64,000 bases of DNA from Trissonchulus latispiculum (Eukaryota; Nematoda; Enoplea; Enoplida; Ironidae). The position numbers and the translations under genes are program-made. The notes under the pieces are model-generated. The model worked only from the letters and a program-made list of their open reading frames with translations, did no database searches and had not been told where the DNA came from. Shown piece by piece: positions 1 to 8,826 of the stretch. Position 1 is the first letter of the stretch. The number at the start of each line of letters is the position of its first letter. The DNA lies in NCBI GenBank assembly GCA_030248195.1, contig JASAND010006615.1:1-64000 (forward strand). Reading direction: 5' to 3'.

Positions 1-1
1 T

Positions 2-631
2 TGGCTAATAGAAGTTAGGCCCCGTAGGGGGGTACGGGGGCAACCCCGCTAGTTAGGTGGGAAAGGGAAAGGGAAAGTTAGGAGTTAACTTGAAAAATAA
101 GCAAAAAGGAAGGGGGGTTAGAGCCAGGAAAACAGTTAGAAAAGGAGTTAGAAAGGGCTTTTTAAAGGGAAAATCAAAAACTGAAAACTTACACTTTTAG
201 GTGTAGACAGGCGAGGGTGGGGCCCCAATCCCAGATAAGCAGCCGCACGGTGACTTGTCAAACTCCCAACTGACGAAAGGGTGATGTAATCATTCAAGGA
301 GAATTTTGTTATGCGTTGGGAACGGGAGGGTCTATCTTCGCTAAGCCAACAAAGATTGGAAATAAGTGCAATGTTAAATTTACGCTCAGAAATAACTGGT
401 TTTAGATAATTTTTGAAAGATGAGCATAAAGTTAGCACTGCACAGTATTTAGGGGAGGGGTTTACATACAAAATAATACATAATTATCGGACTTCCCAAC
501 AATTATAAAAACACTATATTTATGGGGAGTTTGGGGAATTTTGGGGGAGTTTTAGGAAAAACAGCGAAAGTGGGAATTAGGAAAGGACTTGGAAGGGGGG
601 TGATAACGGGGACGTTATTACCCACATTACA
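2..631 (-). repeat. LTR, downstream copy in element orientation
   Basis: This repeat matches 11612-12241 at a constant offset of 11610, and I saw no difference in the stretches compared. Base 1 (t) also matches 11611, so the repeat could be one base longer. Just inside it, on the minus strand, is the purine-rich TGGGGAGAT, a possible but short polypurine tract. The 107-codon frame at 148-471 lies inside the LTR in both copies and has no recognisable product. Confidence 0.93.
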
Positions 632-1955
632 TCTCCCCAGGGCTTAAAGCACGAGCCCCGACGAGTGCCAGAGGAGAAAGAGAAAAGGAAAAAGGAGTTT
701 TTAAGGGACGGGGTGCACAGTTGTCAATTATACGTATAAAGTCAGTAACAAAACGAATAAGAATATATATATATGTAAGTAAAAAAATAAGCTCAACATT
801 AAGGGGCCTGGGATGGGGAAGGTAGTTTCAAATTTATTAAAGCATTATACTTTTTGAGAGATTAGAATAAGGGAGGGAGAAGGGGATGCCACTACCCACC
901 AAGGTTCCGGTCATATATCATGCCAGCTTCATAGGGCTATCTCAGGTACGGTGGGGCTACCCCAGCAACCTATACGAGCGCCCTAAGGGGGAAAGGGGGG
1001 GAAGGGAGTCACCTAGGTTACGCGGTCGAACCCTAGGCTCAAAGGCTGTCTCGGACGTATTTTTGATGGGGAGAGGTGGGAAAATTTCGCAAAAGGGACT
1101 AGAAAAGGGGTATTGGCACCCACACATACAGACCACGTTCACGCTTCGTCATGCCCGTTAGGGCCTACGGTACGTTCACACACGCATTCACACAGAAAAA
1201 CAGACATACAAGCCAATACCCGACGGTATGTTTTACCGTAAAAGGAGAGAAGGGAAGGGGAAGGGATTCAAAAACAGAAATGATTCTACATCCGAGACGC
1301 AAATTTGCCCCTCTGCGCAAATTGACCTACTTCGCGACAGTCAGGGGAAAAAGACCCTAGCGGCCCTACTTTGTTCAGACTGGGGGAAGGAAACAAAACT
1401 GGCACAATATATGGTCTATCCCACGAAGAATCAAAAGAAAGTGGCAAGAAAGGGAGGGTGGGATTTTTGTCAGCATAATCTCTCAAAAAGAGGCGCTTTC
1501 TTTTAAGTGAAAGATAAAAGGAGAAAATGATTGGGAAAAAAAGGATTTGGTTGAGCTTAAGATAGGTTTTTAGTTTTGATTAATGAGAACAACATAAACA
1601 AGAAAAAAAACAAATGAGCAACAGAATTGGCAGTATATACGTACGTAATGAACTTAGGTTAGAACAATATAATGTTTTTGAAAATTCCAAGAAGATAAAA
1701 TGTTAGTTTTAAAAGAAAATCCAATGAATTTAAAATGTTAAAAGAGAAACCTTTTGGAATGTGGAATGGAATAAATTTTTAAAATGTTAAGCACCGTACA
1801 GTACATATTATGCTATACATGACGAGGTGAAAAAGAGACTATGAAATAACAAATAACAAATTTTAGAAAGTTCCATATATCCACCAAATTTGTTCTTCTT
1901 GGAAGGTATGACTCAGAGCTGGAGGGGCGGAAGGAGGAGGATCAGGGACTACCCA
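632..1955. other. Element-internal region without supported gene
   Basis: Between the downstream LTR and the ORF block. The + strand is G-rich up to about 1500 and then AT-rich. Small frames (886-1161, 1228-1506 on +) have no recognisable features. A GGGGCTACCCC hairpin motif lies at 953-963. Confidence 0.5.
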
Positions 1956-2573
1956 TCATAGTTCAGCTGTAGGGGACAGGGACCAGAACAGTGTCCATAT
2001 AGCACTGGCAAAAAGGAGTTGGCGCCATAAATCCAATAAGAACATAATAGAAATATGATGATAAAAATCCAGAAAATAGGGACCACGATCCAGGGCTGGA
2101 AAGACGTTTAGGGTGCGCCATGTGGGGACTGTAGGGGATAATACCACGTCCATAGGGGAAGCTGTCGATGGGCAGGGCCAGGGGAGGGACGGATCATGAA
2201 TAGCCATAAATGTCCAACGGTGTTGGTTAAGAATTCGCCAGAATCGAGGATAAAATGTCAGCAGGAAGGATGGGACGGAAGGGCCGGGAGGGACGGGGGG
2301 CAGGAGGACGAGGGACAGGGGAGGGATCGGCCTACCAGCCGCGGAGGACCGGGGAACGAGGATCGATCGGAAGGGGTTCGTCCGCCAATTGGGGGAAGGC
2401 AGGGCTGTAGTGGGTGATACCTGCCGCCGGGCAGTATACATCCTTGGACCTGGAGTTTGGATGGGTACCCGCCATGAAGACACTATGGCGGTTAATGTCC
2501 ATGACGAGGGGAGCCGCACGGAGACTGGCCGGAGGGTTACGATCGTCGGAAAAGGGTGGATGGGATTGGCCAC
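1956..2573 (-). CDS. ORF ending in a hydrophobic segment, function unknown
   Basis: About 205 codons overlapping 2332-2883 in another frame, so at least the first third may be a shadow. The C end (encoded near 1960-2050) is strongly hydrophobic, reading IMFLLDLW...LLFASAIWTLFW, and could be a membrane anchor. No family recognised. Confidence 0.25.
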   Translation of the reverse strand: MANPIHPFPTIVTLRPVSVRLPSSWTLTAIVSSWRVPIQTPGPRMYTARRQVSPTTALPSPNWRTNPFRSILVPRSSAAGRPIPPLSLVLLPPVPPGPSVPSFLLTFYPRFWRILNQHRWTFMAIHDPSLPWPCPSTASPMDVVLSPTVPTWRTLNVFPALDRGPYFLDFYHHISIMFLLDLWRQLLFASAIWTLFWSLSPTAEL

Positions 2574-3346
2574 GGCGGCGGCGCTCCGCCACGGCTCGGA
2601 TTCGCTGAAGGAGGATGTCCTGGAAGGCGGAGAATTGGGTTTGGGTCAGGGGTTCACGGGTCTTGGGGTCTAGGAAGAAATCGTCTAGACCACCTTGGAG
2701 AAACCACAGGAGGGCTTCCAGCCAGATCCATCCGGCTACGTTAGGACCGGTCCACGCGGCAGGGTTGTAGAAGTCCGGGTAGACGTCCGGGTCCATTTCT
2801 CCGATGGACGCGGCGGGTTGGCCGTTGATGAGAGGGGGCCAGGACTCCAGTATCCCAGAGAGGGTCATCCGAGGACTCAGCAAAGAGGTGGGTGGGGTAG
2901 GTGACGAGATGGATTCTCGTACAGGCGTTGGAAGGCTATGCGGACCAGAGCCCGGGTGTTGAGGCCACCTGCCCAGTTGGCCTTCAGGGACTCTGGGGAC
3001 GAGTTCAGCATTTGGGACACTGGGGTTTTACCGGGTGGTGGACCGGGAACGATGCTCAGTTGGCGCAGGGGGGCTACCCCTCGCTGAGCTGCCGCCAACT
3101 GAGCCTCTGGACTAGCGGTTTGAGTTGGCCGCTGGGCTTCTGCACAATCTCAATGGAAGTGAACGAGGCCGCCGAACGACGTCCTGAGGCGGTCTCGGCT
3201 GGCGGGCGGGGACCAGATCGAACAGACGCTGATCCGGACAGCTGAGGGGGTGGGGACGGCCATTCCCCGCTGGGAGGTATAAGCGGTGTGTGAGCAGGAC
3301 CACCGCTAACTCCAGAATGTCTGGAAGTACTGTATCTCTGTGGCAC
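2332..3346 (-). pseudogene. Frame-broken coding block, function unknown
   Basis: Three ORFs in successive frames (3074-3346, 2877-3098, 2332-2883) with protein-like composition. The last is the most protein-like, with a Trp-rich segment (GWIWLEALLWFLQGGLDDFF) followed by a charged helix-like stretch. The segment joining 2877-3098 to 2332-2883 reads sensibly across the frame change near 2880. That looks like a small indel in an ancestral gene, or another programmed shift. No catalytic motif of RT, RNase H or integrase is present. Confidence 0.35.
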
Positions 3347-3959
3347 GACCTAGGGTAAGGTCTGGGTTGGGGCGCAGGCGGGGAGGGGACGTGCTCGCAG
3401 CCTGAGCACGACTGGAACCGGGGGCAGCGCTCGCGCCAGATTGGGCACTGCCGGAAGTATCACAGCGCTCCCGGGAGCGTTGTCGGATTCGGGCTTGGGC
3501 AGGGGGAGGGGGTGGGGTTTGCTGTCGACGGTGACGGTTGGAGGGGTCCGAGGGGTGAGGCCGACCGTGGCGCGCAGCCGTCATCCGTCGCCAGTCAGTC
3601 TCGGCCCATGGGAGTTGGGGGTAGTGCCACTGAGACGACTGACAAATAAGCCGGGCAAAGGGAAAGAACATTGCTTCGCGAAGGATATGGGGAGGTTGGG
3701 CAGGAGGTGTCAAGGTCCAAATCAAAGGACCAAGAGGGGACGGGCCAGGGGCCGATCGTTCGACAGGACCGACAAACATGATCTCCTCATAAATGGTGGT
3801 TAGCTCCTGACGCTGACGCCGGGAGGGGCGTGCGTCTAGAGCGGTAAATTCTAGGGCTGGGTAAAGGGGGCCGGCACCCAGACGACGATGCTGGACGACG
3901 TCTTGGGTACCTCGGGGCCGTATGATGCCGTGGGAGCCAGTTGGAGGGCCATTTGAAGG
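3306..3959 (-). CDS. ORF of about 217 codons, function unknown
   Basis: Open between TGA at 3960-3962 and TAG 3306-3308. The N-terminal part is mixed with charged segments (RRQRQELTTIYEEIMFVG near 3780-3830). The C half is Pro/Arg/Ser-rich. Its first 110 bases overlap the end of the 3851-4204 ORF in a different frame. Either one frame is the real one or the region is frame-broken. No family recognised. Confidence 0.35.
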   Translation of the reverse strand, partial: PSNGPPTGSHGIIRPRGTQDVVQHRRLGAGPLYPALEFTALDARPSRRQRQELTTIYEEIMFVGPVERSAPGPSPLGPLIWTLTPPAQPPHILREAMFFPFARLICQSSQWHYPQLPWAETDWRRMTAARHGRPHPSDPSNRHRRQQTPPPPPAQARIRQRSRERCDTSGSAQSGASAAPGSSRAQAASTSPPRLRPNPDLTLGRATEIQYFQTFWS

Positions 3960-4204
3960 TCACAGAAATTGACTTGCCGGGCTGCCCGGTGAGCCAAGGT
4001 AGCGTGGGTATAGACTTCGTGTGCCTCGTACACGATGTCTTGAATGTGGGGGAGCGGATCCATACCCTGAGTGCAACAGGTATGTTCCTTAGGGTTGGGG
4101 ACGTGGTACTCCGGCGTTAGGCGGGACAGATGAGACGGCGGTCCGCGCAAAAAGCCTACTCGGTCGGTAGCCTGGCTGGGCCAGGTAGGCATTTCGCGGA
4201 CCAC
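3851..4204 (-). CDS. ORF with weak histone-fold-like helix pattern, function unknown
   Basis: About 117 codons, opened by a GTG after an in-frame TAA. Near the middle is a helix-like segment (IVYEAHEVYTHATLAHRAAR) followed by VNFCDLQMALQL. This resembles the end of histone-fold helix 2, loop 2 and helix 3 (compare the Ala-Lys-Arg..Asp-Ile-Gln-Leu-Ala pattern of H3). The match is by eye, covers only part of the fold, and is one residue short in the loop. It overlaps the next ORF in another frame. Confidence 0.25.
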   Translation of the reverse strand: MVREMPTWPSQATDRVGFLRGPPSHLSRLTPEYHVPNPKEHTCCTQGMDPLPHIQDIVYEAHEVYTHATLAHRAARQVNFCDLQMALQLAPTASYGPEVPKTSSSIVVWVPAPFTQP

Positions 4205-4302
4205 TTAGGGGTTTTGGGGAGCTGCAACGCGTCTCAAGCGGGCTACCCGCTTGCTACGCTGAAAGGGCTGGGACAGATTGAGCGCCGGGCTACCCAGCAA
4301 CT

Positions 4303-5103
4303 CTATCTAATTTCTGGTGTCGGGAACTGGCACACCTGAGGGCGGAGGGGAAATAGGTTGGCTAAGCCGGGGGAGGCAGTCGAGACTGGGGGTGTCTGCA
4401 CTGCCTGCGCCGCCGCTGCTGCCAGCACTGGGTAAGCAAACCCGGCGGGACCAGGTTGCTGGGTGGTTTGGGGAGAGGCGTGGTCCTCTTTGTATACCTG
4501 GGAATTAGTTGACCGGTACGAAATGGTGGAGGCATGACTATAGGTAGGGGATTGTGCCAATTCTAATGTCGGGAATTGGCACACTTGAGGGCGAAGGGAG
4601 AATAAATTACTCAGGCCGGGAGGGGCAGTCGAGACTGGGGGTGTCTGCACTGCCTGCGCGGCCTGAGTTGCCTGGGCTTGGGATACTGTACCTTGTATCC
4701 CATTGTCGGGGTTGGTTGCGGGGAAAAGGGTGTCAGCCGGCGGAGTACCAGCTGGGCGGGACGGCGGTCTGCCGCCATCCGAAAAAACTGAACCGGGGCT
4801 AGGGACTGGGGGGTGGTCTGTGTACCGTATAATAGGGTTCACAAGTAGAATTTCAGACACGGGGGGTCGGGACGGGGTCTCCGCGGACGGGCCCGCAGGA
4901 GACCGTTGGGAACCGGGTTCAGAGGCGGGTAGGGTATTGGGGAGGGTTTGAGAGCCGGGCTGCCCAGTCTCTCTTGTAGGGGAATTCTGGCTCATCGGTA
5001 GCACCGGGTTCCAATAAGCTTGAACAAGCTCGGGGAATTGGGCAAAGCTGTTGACGTCCAAGGGTTGAGGAGGGTCAGGTCGTCGTATTCGGGGCCAAAT
5101 GAG
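4303..5103 (-). CDS. Pro/Gln/Ser/Thr-rich ORF with an internal duplication, function unknown
   Basis: Open from a TGA at about 5104 to TAG 4303-4305, about 266 codons without an obvious ATG at the head (first ATG near residue 37). The sequence is low complexity with Pro, Gln, Ser, Thr and Ala. A block of about 35 residues (starting AQAVQTPPVST and ending CQFPT) occurs twice, the second copy at the C end. The + strand DNA shows the same duplication near 4320-4420 and 4560-4660. No family recognised. It could be the ectodomain-like part of an accessory or envelope-like gene, or a second Gag-type protein. Confidence 0.4.
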   Translation of the reverse strand, partial: LIWPRIRRPDPPQPLDVNSFAQFPELVQAYWNPVLPMSQNSPTRETGQPGSQTLPNTLPASEPGSQRSPAGPSAETPSRPPVSEILLVNPIIRYTDHPPVPSPGSVFSDGGRPPSRPAGTPPADTLFPATNPDNGIQGTVSQAQATQAAQAVQTPPVSTAPPGLSNLFSLRPQVCQFPTLELAQSPTYSHASTISYRSTNSQVYKEDHASPQTTQQPGPAGFAYPVLAAAAAQAVQTPPVSTASPGLANLFPLRPQVCQFPTPEIR

Positions 5104-5191
5104 TCATTCGCAGAAGTTGATCGAGTTTCTCCGGCTCATACAAAAGCCAGAGACCAGCACCAATTTGAGCAAGGATCAACGTCAGTGCCCA
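5075..5191 (-). CDS. Short hydrophobic ORF, possible signal or membrane segment
   Basis: An open frame of 38 codons runs from just after a TAG (5192-5194) to TGA 5075-5077. The stretch LTLILAQIGAGLWLLY looks like a transmembrane or signal segment, followed by a charged region (EPEKLDQLLR). There is no ATG at its head. The TAG is preceded by a pyrimidine-rich ATTTTGTAG, which could be a 3' splice site, so the segment could be the start of a spliced exon. It overlaps the next ORF in another frame. Function unknown. Confidence 0.35.
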   Translation of the reverse strand, partial: WALTLILAQIGAGLWLLYEPEKLDQLLRMTHLAPNTTT

Positions 5192-6543
5192 CTACAAAAT
5201 ACCAAGGCACTGAAGTTGCAATGGAAGTACCAGCTCTGAAACATACAAAGAGCAGTGCATACACAGACAAAAAAAAGGAAAAACCGCGGGAGGTGTGGGT
5301 GTGCTCCCAGGGGGAAAAATCATAGACCAGGGGGTGTGCTGGAGTGCGGAATGTGTCACAACAATAACATTGGGAGGGTGTTACTTTTTAAGGGTGAACT
5401 ACAGAAGGGGGGAACGAAAAACCCAGGGCAAGGGAAAGGACAGGACAAAATTTTGGGAAAAGGCAAAAAGGATGAAGTTTGGAATTTCAACCCGAACGCG
5501 TTGAAATCCACCAAACAGGGTATGAGGGTGGGCCGTGCCCCATTCGGGCGGATTGGCCTCATTTCGACCGTCGGTCGAAATATCTGAAATAAAACCATAA
5601 AACAGGACATGGTATACAGGTACATACGTAGGATCGGCCGGACCTTGCAATACGGTCCTAGGGTACGAGGTACTACTTACCTGCAGTTGTTGCCTGTACG
5701 TATGTAGCATACAAGCAAACCAAACAAACCGGAGAGGGAAATAACCAGAAACTAGGGGAGGGAGGCATACTATTTGATTATCATACATACCATGCATACG
5801 AAACATATTTACCTAGGAATCAAAAATAAGTACGTATGTAGGACCCTAAAGGGGAAAAATTTTGGGTTTTATTAGAATACGTACGTATAACTAATAAAGG
5901 ATTCGTAACGTGAAGGAGAAAGAGCAAAAGACATAAAAACCCCATTTTAGTTTAAATAGACATCGTAAAAGAAGAATAACAAAAGTAATATAAATCGTAT
6001 AAGTATACGAAAATGTATAAATATACTAAGGATAAAACCCCAATTTAGACTGAAAAGAGAAAAACCCAAAAATTTGAAAAATAATATATATAAAAATAAT
6101 CGTACGTAGGGTCCTACAGTTTTTGACCCTAGAAACATTTATACAAAGTTAGACATGCATACGTACATTTATACCACTAACAAGCACATATACAAACATT
6201 TAAACAAAACACCCTACTTACGTATTTATGTGGATGCATCCTAGGAATAAAAGAGTGGTGTGGGCCCACTATAACAATATACAAAAAGGAGGGGGGCGGG
6301 AGAGACAGATTAGGGGGAAAGGGACAGGTGAGTATACCATGTCGGGCAAGGTGAAGGGTCCAACACTCTAGACCCTTTTTGAGTTACCCCGAAGCGTAAC
6401 CCTAAATAAAACACACATATTGGGCGTAAGGTCCAGGCCAGCTGGACCTTGGAGTTATCCGACATAACTCCAAAAACTTACGACGCGGTGATCTTCACGG
6501 GTTTTTCGTTTAGCGGTTTCTGGGCATGGGGTACGTATATAGA
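5192..6543. other. AT-rich spacer inside the LTR element
   Basis: Between the protease ORF and the downstream ORF block. Short frames here (for example 5399-5806 minus) show no family features. The part from 5600 to 6420 is AT-rich and contains repeated TACGTA hexamers. No gene is supported. Confidence 0.6.
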
Positions 6544-8820
6544 TCATGGGGATAACGTACTAATGGGTTTGGGCAAGGGTGTCGTTTCAAGGGTAGCAAC
6601 AACAAGATCCCAAGTGTTGCTGGTATTGGCCTGCCATGTGCTCAGTCGACTAGGCGGGCTGCAAGTGCCTGAGATTATCGGGGTTTGGATAAGGTTACCG
6701 GAAATGACACTGTTCGTTACGGTAATACTAAATTTATCGGCCAGTGCCCGTAACTCGTCTGGGGTAAGGAGTGATGTCTGCCACATAGGGGTGGAGAGGG
6801 AATGGGACTTAGGGACTACGGACCAATCATATTTTTGCATAAGGTCATAACCAATAATAAAATCTTGGTACAGACCTTGGGCAACATGGAAGGGAAATAA
6901 ATATTTGTGCCCGTTGCACAAAAAGGGTATCTCGCATTTCCCCAATATGTCAACGGACGTATCCTCCGCAGCTGTGGAGAATTTGGAAGCCGCAGAGGTA
7001 TGAAGGGCAAGGGATAGGGTACCGGAGGCATTTACATGGTCGAAAAATGCCTTGGATATGTAGCAGACATTCGCACCGGACTCCAAAAGGGCTAGGGCCT
7101 TCACACCAAAAATACTTACTAGCAGGTGGGGACTTTTTTGGGAGGGCAGACGAGTACACTGGGACACGTAAAAAGGGGTAGTGTCAGTCAGGATTGCTTG
7201 GACGAGGTCACTGACGGGACCTGTCTGTTCATGGTCAGAAGTATCTTGAGCCTCAGCGTCCTCGGCTTCGAAGGATTGATTTCGGTCATTCAGGTTACTG
7301 AGCGGAGTAAGGTTGGGTTGGGTCTCGGGGTCCTCAGCCTCCGAAACCTGAGCGAAGGCATTTCGGGTAGGGAAGGTTGTAGGAATGACCGCTGGGGTTG
7401 GCAGCTGAGGCTCATTGATAACAGCAGGGGTGGGACTTTCTGTTTGATGGACCGGCTCTCCCAAGAGAGCAGTGGGCTTGGGCTGGGTCTCAGGGTCCTC
7501 AACCTCTAAAACCTGAGTTGAGGCATTTTGGGTAGCGAGGGTAGTAGGGGTAGCCGCTGGGATTAGCGGCTGGGGCTCATTGGTAGTAATAGGAATTAGG
7601 GTTTCGGGTGGCAAGGTTAGCTCTCCCATAGATTGGGATCGCTGACGAAGGTGGGGTCGAGGGAGTCGTTTGGGTTTGGGCAAAGAGTCGCTTCTGGTGA
7701 ACTCGTGGGGTTGGCAGAGTTGACCGGACATGTCCAGCTCCTCCATGCACTGACGAATTCGGCCCAGAAGGTTCAACAGCAGGCTTTCGAATTCTTCGAA
7801 TTTTTGGCGGGTAAGGTTCATGGTTGAGGAGAAGTCCCCAGGAGACTTCTCAACAGCTTTAGGGAGTTTTGGGTACGATTCCTGCTGATGATCCTCCACC
7901 GGGCTAAGCGACTCTCGGGGATCCTGGAACATGTCGCCCAATTCAAAGCACGGAGCCCACTGGTCGGGACCAAAGGGATTAGTGGAAATAGCAATAGGGG
8001 AGGCGTGGTCGTGACGAGCACGCTTGGAATGTCGGGAAACTATTTTCCAGGAGTAGTTTCCTCTGTTCCGCATGGGGTGGGAGTTTCCGGGGGCATTGCG
8101 AGTGGAGGCCGTGGTAGGGGTAGCTGTAGTGGGACCATCCTGGTGATGCGAGGTACTGGGGAGGTGTTGCTGGCCCTCGCCAGTCAGCAACATCTCCCCA
8201 GGGCTTAGAATAAACTTAGGGGTGGGATGTGTACGTACTTTGTTAAATGTACGTACATGGTTTGCACGGGGTAAAATTTTGGGCGTCAACAGTGGATCAA
8301 TTAGGGAGGGGATAGGTACTTGGATCTTGTTGGACGCTACGGGCTTCCCGTAGCATCCGCGAGGGGGAGTCCACTGCTGACGATTAAACCTTTCGCAACC
8401 TCGCAACACCAAGTTTTTCCCTGCTGGCTGGGGGCTACACTCCGGGTGGGTGGGTAGGCAAGTCCGCGGCCTCCACTGACAAGTTCGTGTGCGTTTGGGC
8501 TCCAAAAATGAAAGGCGACGTTGGACAGGGTAAGGGGGTTCGACCTCGTGGTCAAACAGGCTGGGGGGTTTCGTAGATTGGGAGGAGGGTGGGGATGGGG
8601 TATACTCCGTTAAACAAGAGGACACTGAGACCGTCGGGGACTGATGTGACTCCGGGTGATGGCCACTTGGTGAGAAATAGGGTAAGGGTTCGGGCTCCTC
8701 TGAGCTCCGATTGGCCATCCGAGGATTATCAGTCACTTCGTACACGGGCGCCATATTAACTGGGTAGGGGTCAGACCGGGGGCGCACGTCGGGGCTTACT
8801 GACGGCGCCCCAGGTTGGCG
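6544..8820 (-). CDS. pro: Protease-region ORF reached by -1 frameshift; retropepsin-like, Asp replaced by Glu
   Basis: The -1 frame is open from the shift site (8820) to TGA at 6544-6546, about 758 codons. Residues up to about 560 are Pro/Ser/Thr/Gln-rich linker with internal near-repeats (PTPAVINEPQ-like blocks). A retropepsin-like domain follows: LALLESGANVCYIS (ESG codons at 7075-7083) in the place of the usual LxDTGA/LxDSGA motif, and DFIIGYDLM in the place of the conserved C-terminal hydrophobic-Gly segment. The catalytic Asp codon is GAG (Glu). Asp-to-Glu usually abolishes or strongly weakens aspartic proteases, so this copy may be inactive or tuned down. After the domain come about 70 more residues, then the stop. 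No RT follows in frame, unlike Ty3/gypsy Pol. Confidence 0.75.
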   Translation of the reverse strand, partial: RQPGAPSVSPDVRPRSDPYPVNMAPVYEVTDNPRMANRSSEEPEPLPYFSPSGHHPESHQSPTVSVSSCLTEYTPSPPSSQSTKPPSLFDHEVEPPYPVQRRLSFLEPKRTRTCQWRPRTCLPTHPECSPQPAGKNLVLRGCERFNRQQWTPPRGCYGKPVASNKIQVPIPSLIDPLLTPKILPRANHVRTFNKVRTHPTPKFILSPGEMLLTGEGQQHLPSTSHHQDGPTTATPTTASTRNAPGNSHPMRNRGNYSWKIVSRHSKRARHDHASPIAISTNPFGPDQWAPCFELGDMFQDPRESLSPVEDHQQESYPKLPKAVEKSPGDFSSTMNLTRQKFEEFESLLLNLLGRIRQCMEELDMSGQLCQPHEFTRSDSLPKPKRLPRPHLRQRSQSMGELTLPPETLIPITTNEPQPLIPAATPTTLATQNASTQVLEVEDPETQPKPTALLGEPVHQTESPTPAVINEPQLPTPAVIPTTFPTRNAFAQVSEAEDPETQPNLTPLSNLNDRNQSFEAEDAEAQDTSDHEQTGPVSDLVQAILTDTTPFYVSQCTRLPSQKSPHLLVSIFGVKALALLESGANVCYISKAFFDHVNASGTLSLALHTSAASKFSTAAEDTSVDILGKCEIPFLCNGHKYLFPFHVAQGLYQDFIIGYDLMQKYDWSVVPKSHSLSTPMWQTSLLTPDELRALADKFSITVTNSVISGNLIQTPIISGTCSPPSRLSTWQANTSNTWDLVVATLETTPLPKPISTLSP

Positions 8821-8826
8821 TTTCCC
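8779..8826 (-). promoter_or_regulatory. Programmed -1 frameshift signal between gag and protease
   Basis: On the minus strand the gag frame reads caG GGA AAC, the slippery heptamer GGGAAAC (8820-8826). It is followed by an 8-nt spacer (8812-8819) and a 7-bp stem GGGGCGC/GCGCCCC (8805-8811 with 8779-8785). The stem is extended inside by CGTC/GACG (8801-8804 with 8787-8790) after a one-base bulge. The gag stop (8796-8798) lies in the loop. A -1 slip enters exactly the open frame that encodes the protease. Heptamer class, spacer length and stem fit known retroviral gag-pro shifts. Confidence 0.85.

Noticed and set aside
148..471. 107-codon frame inside the LTR (repeated at 11758-12081)
   Set aside because: Identical because the LTRs are identical; no domain, and on the minus strand it would begin inside the LTR. 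No independent support.
2196..2904. Several + strand frames over the LTR element's ORF block
   Set aside because: Shadows of the minus-strand frames in a G-rich strand, with Gly/Arg-rich translations.
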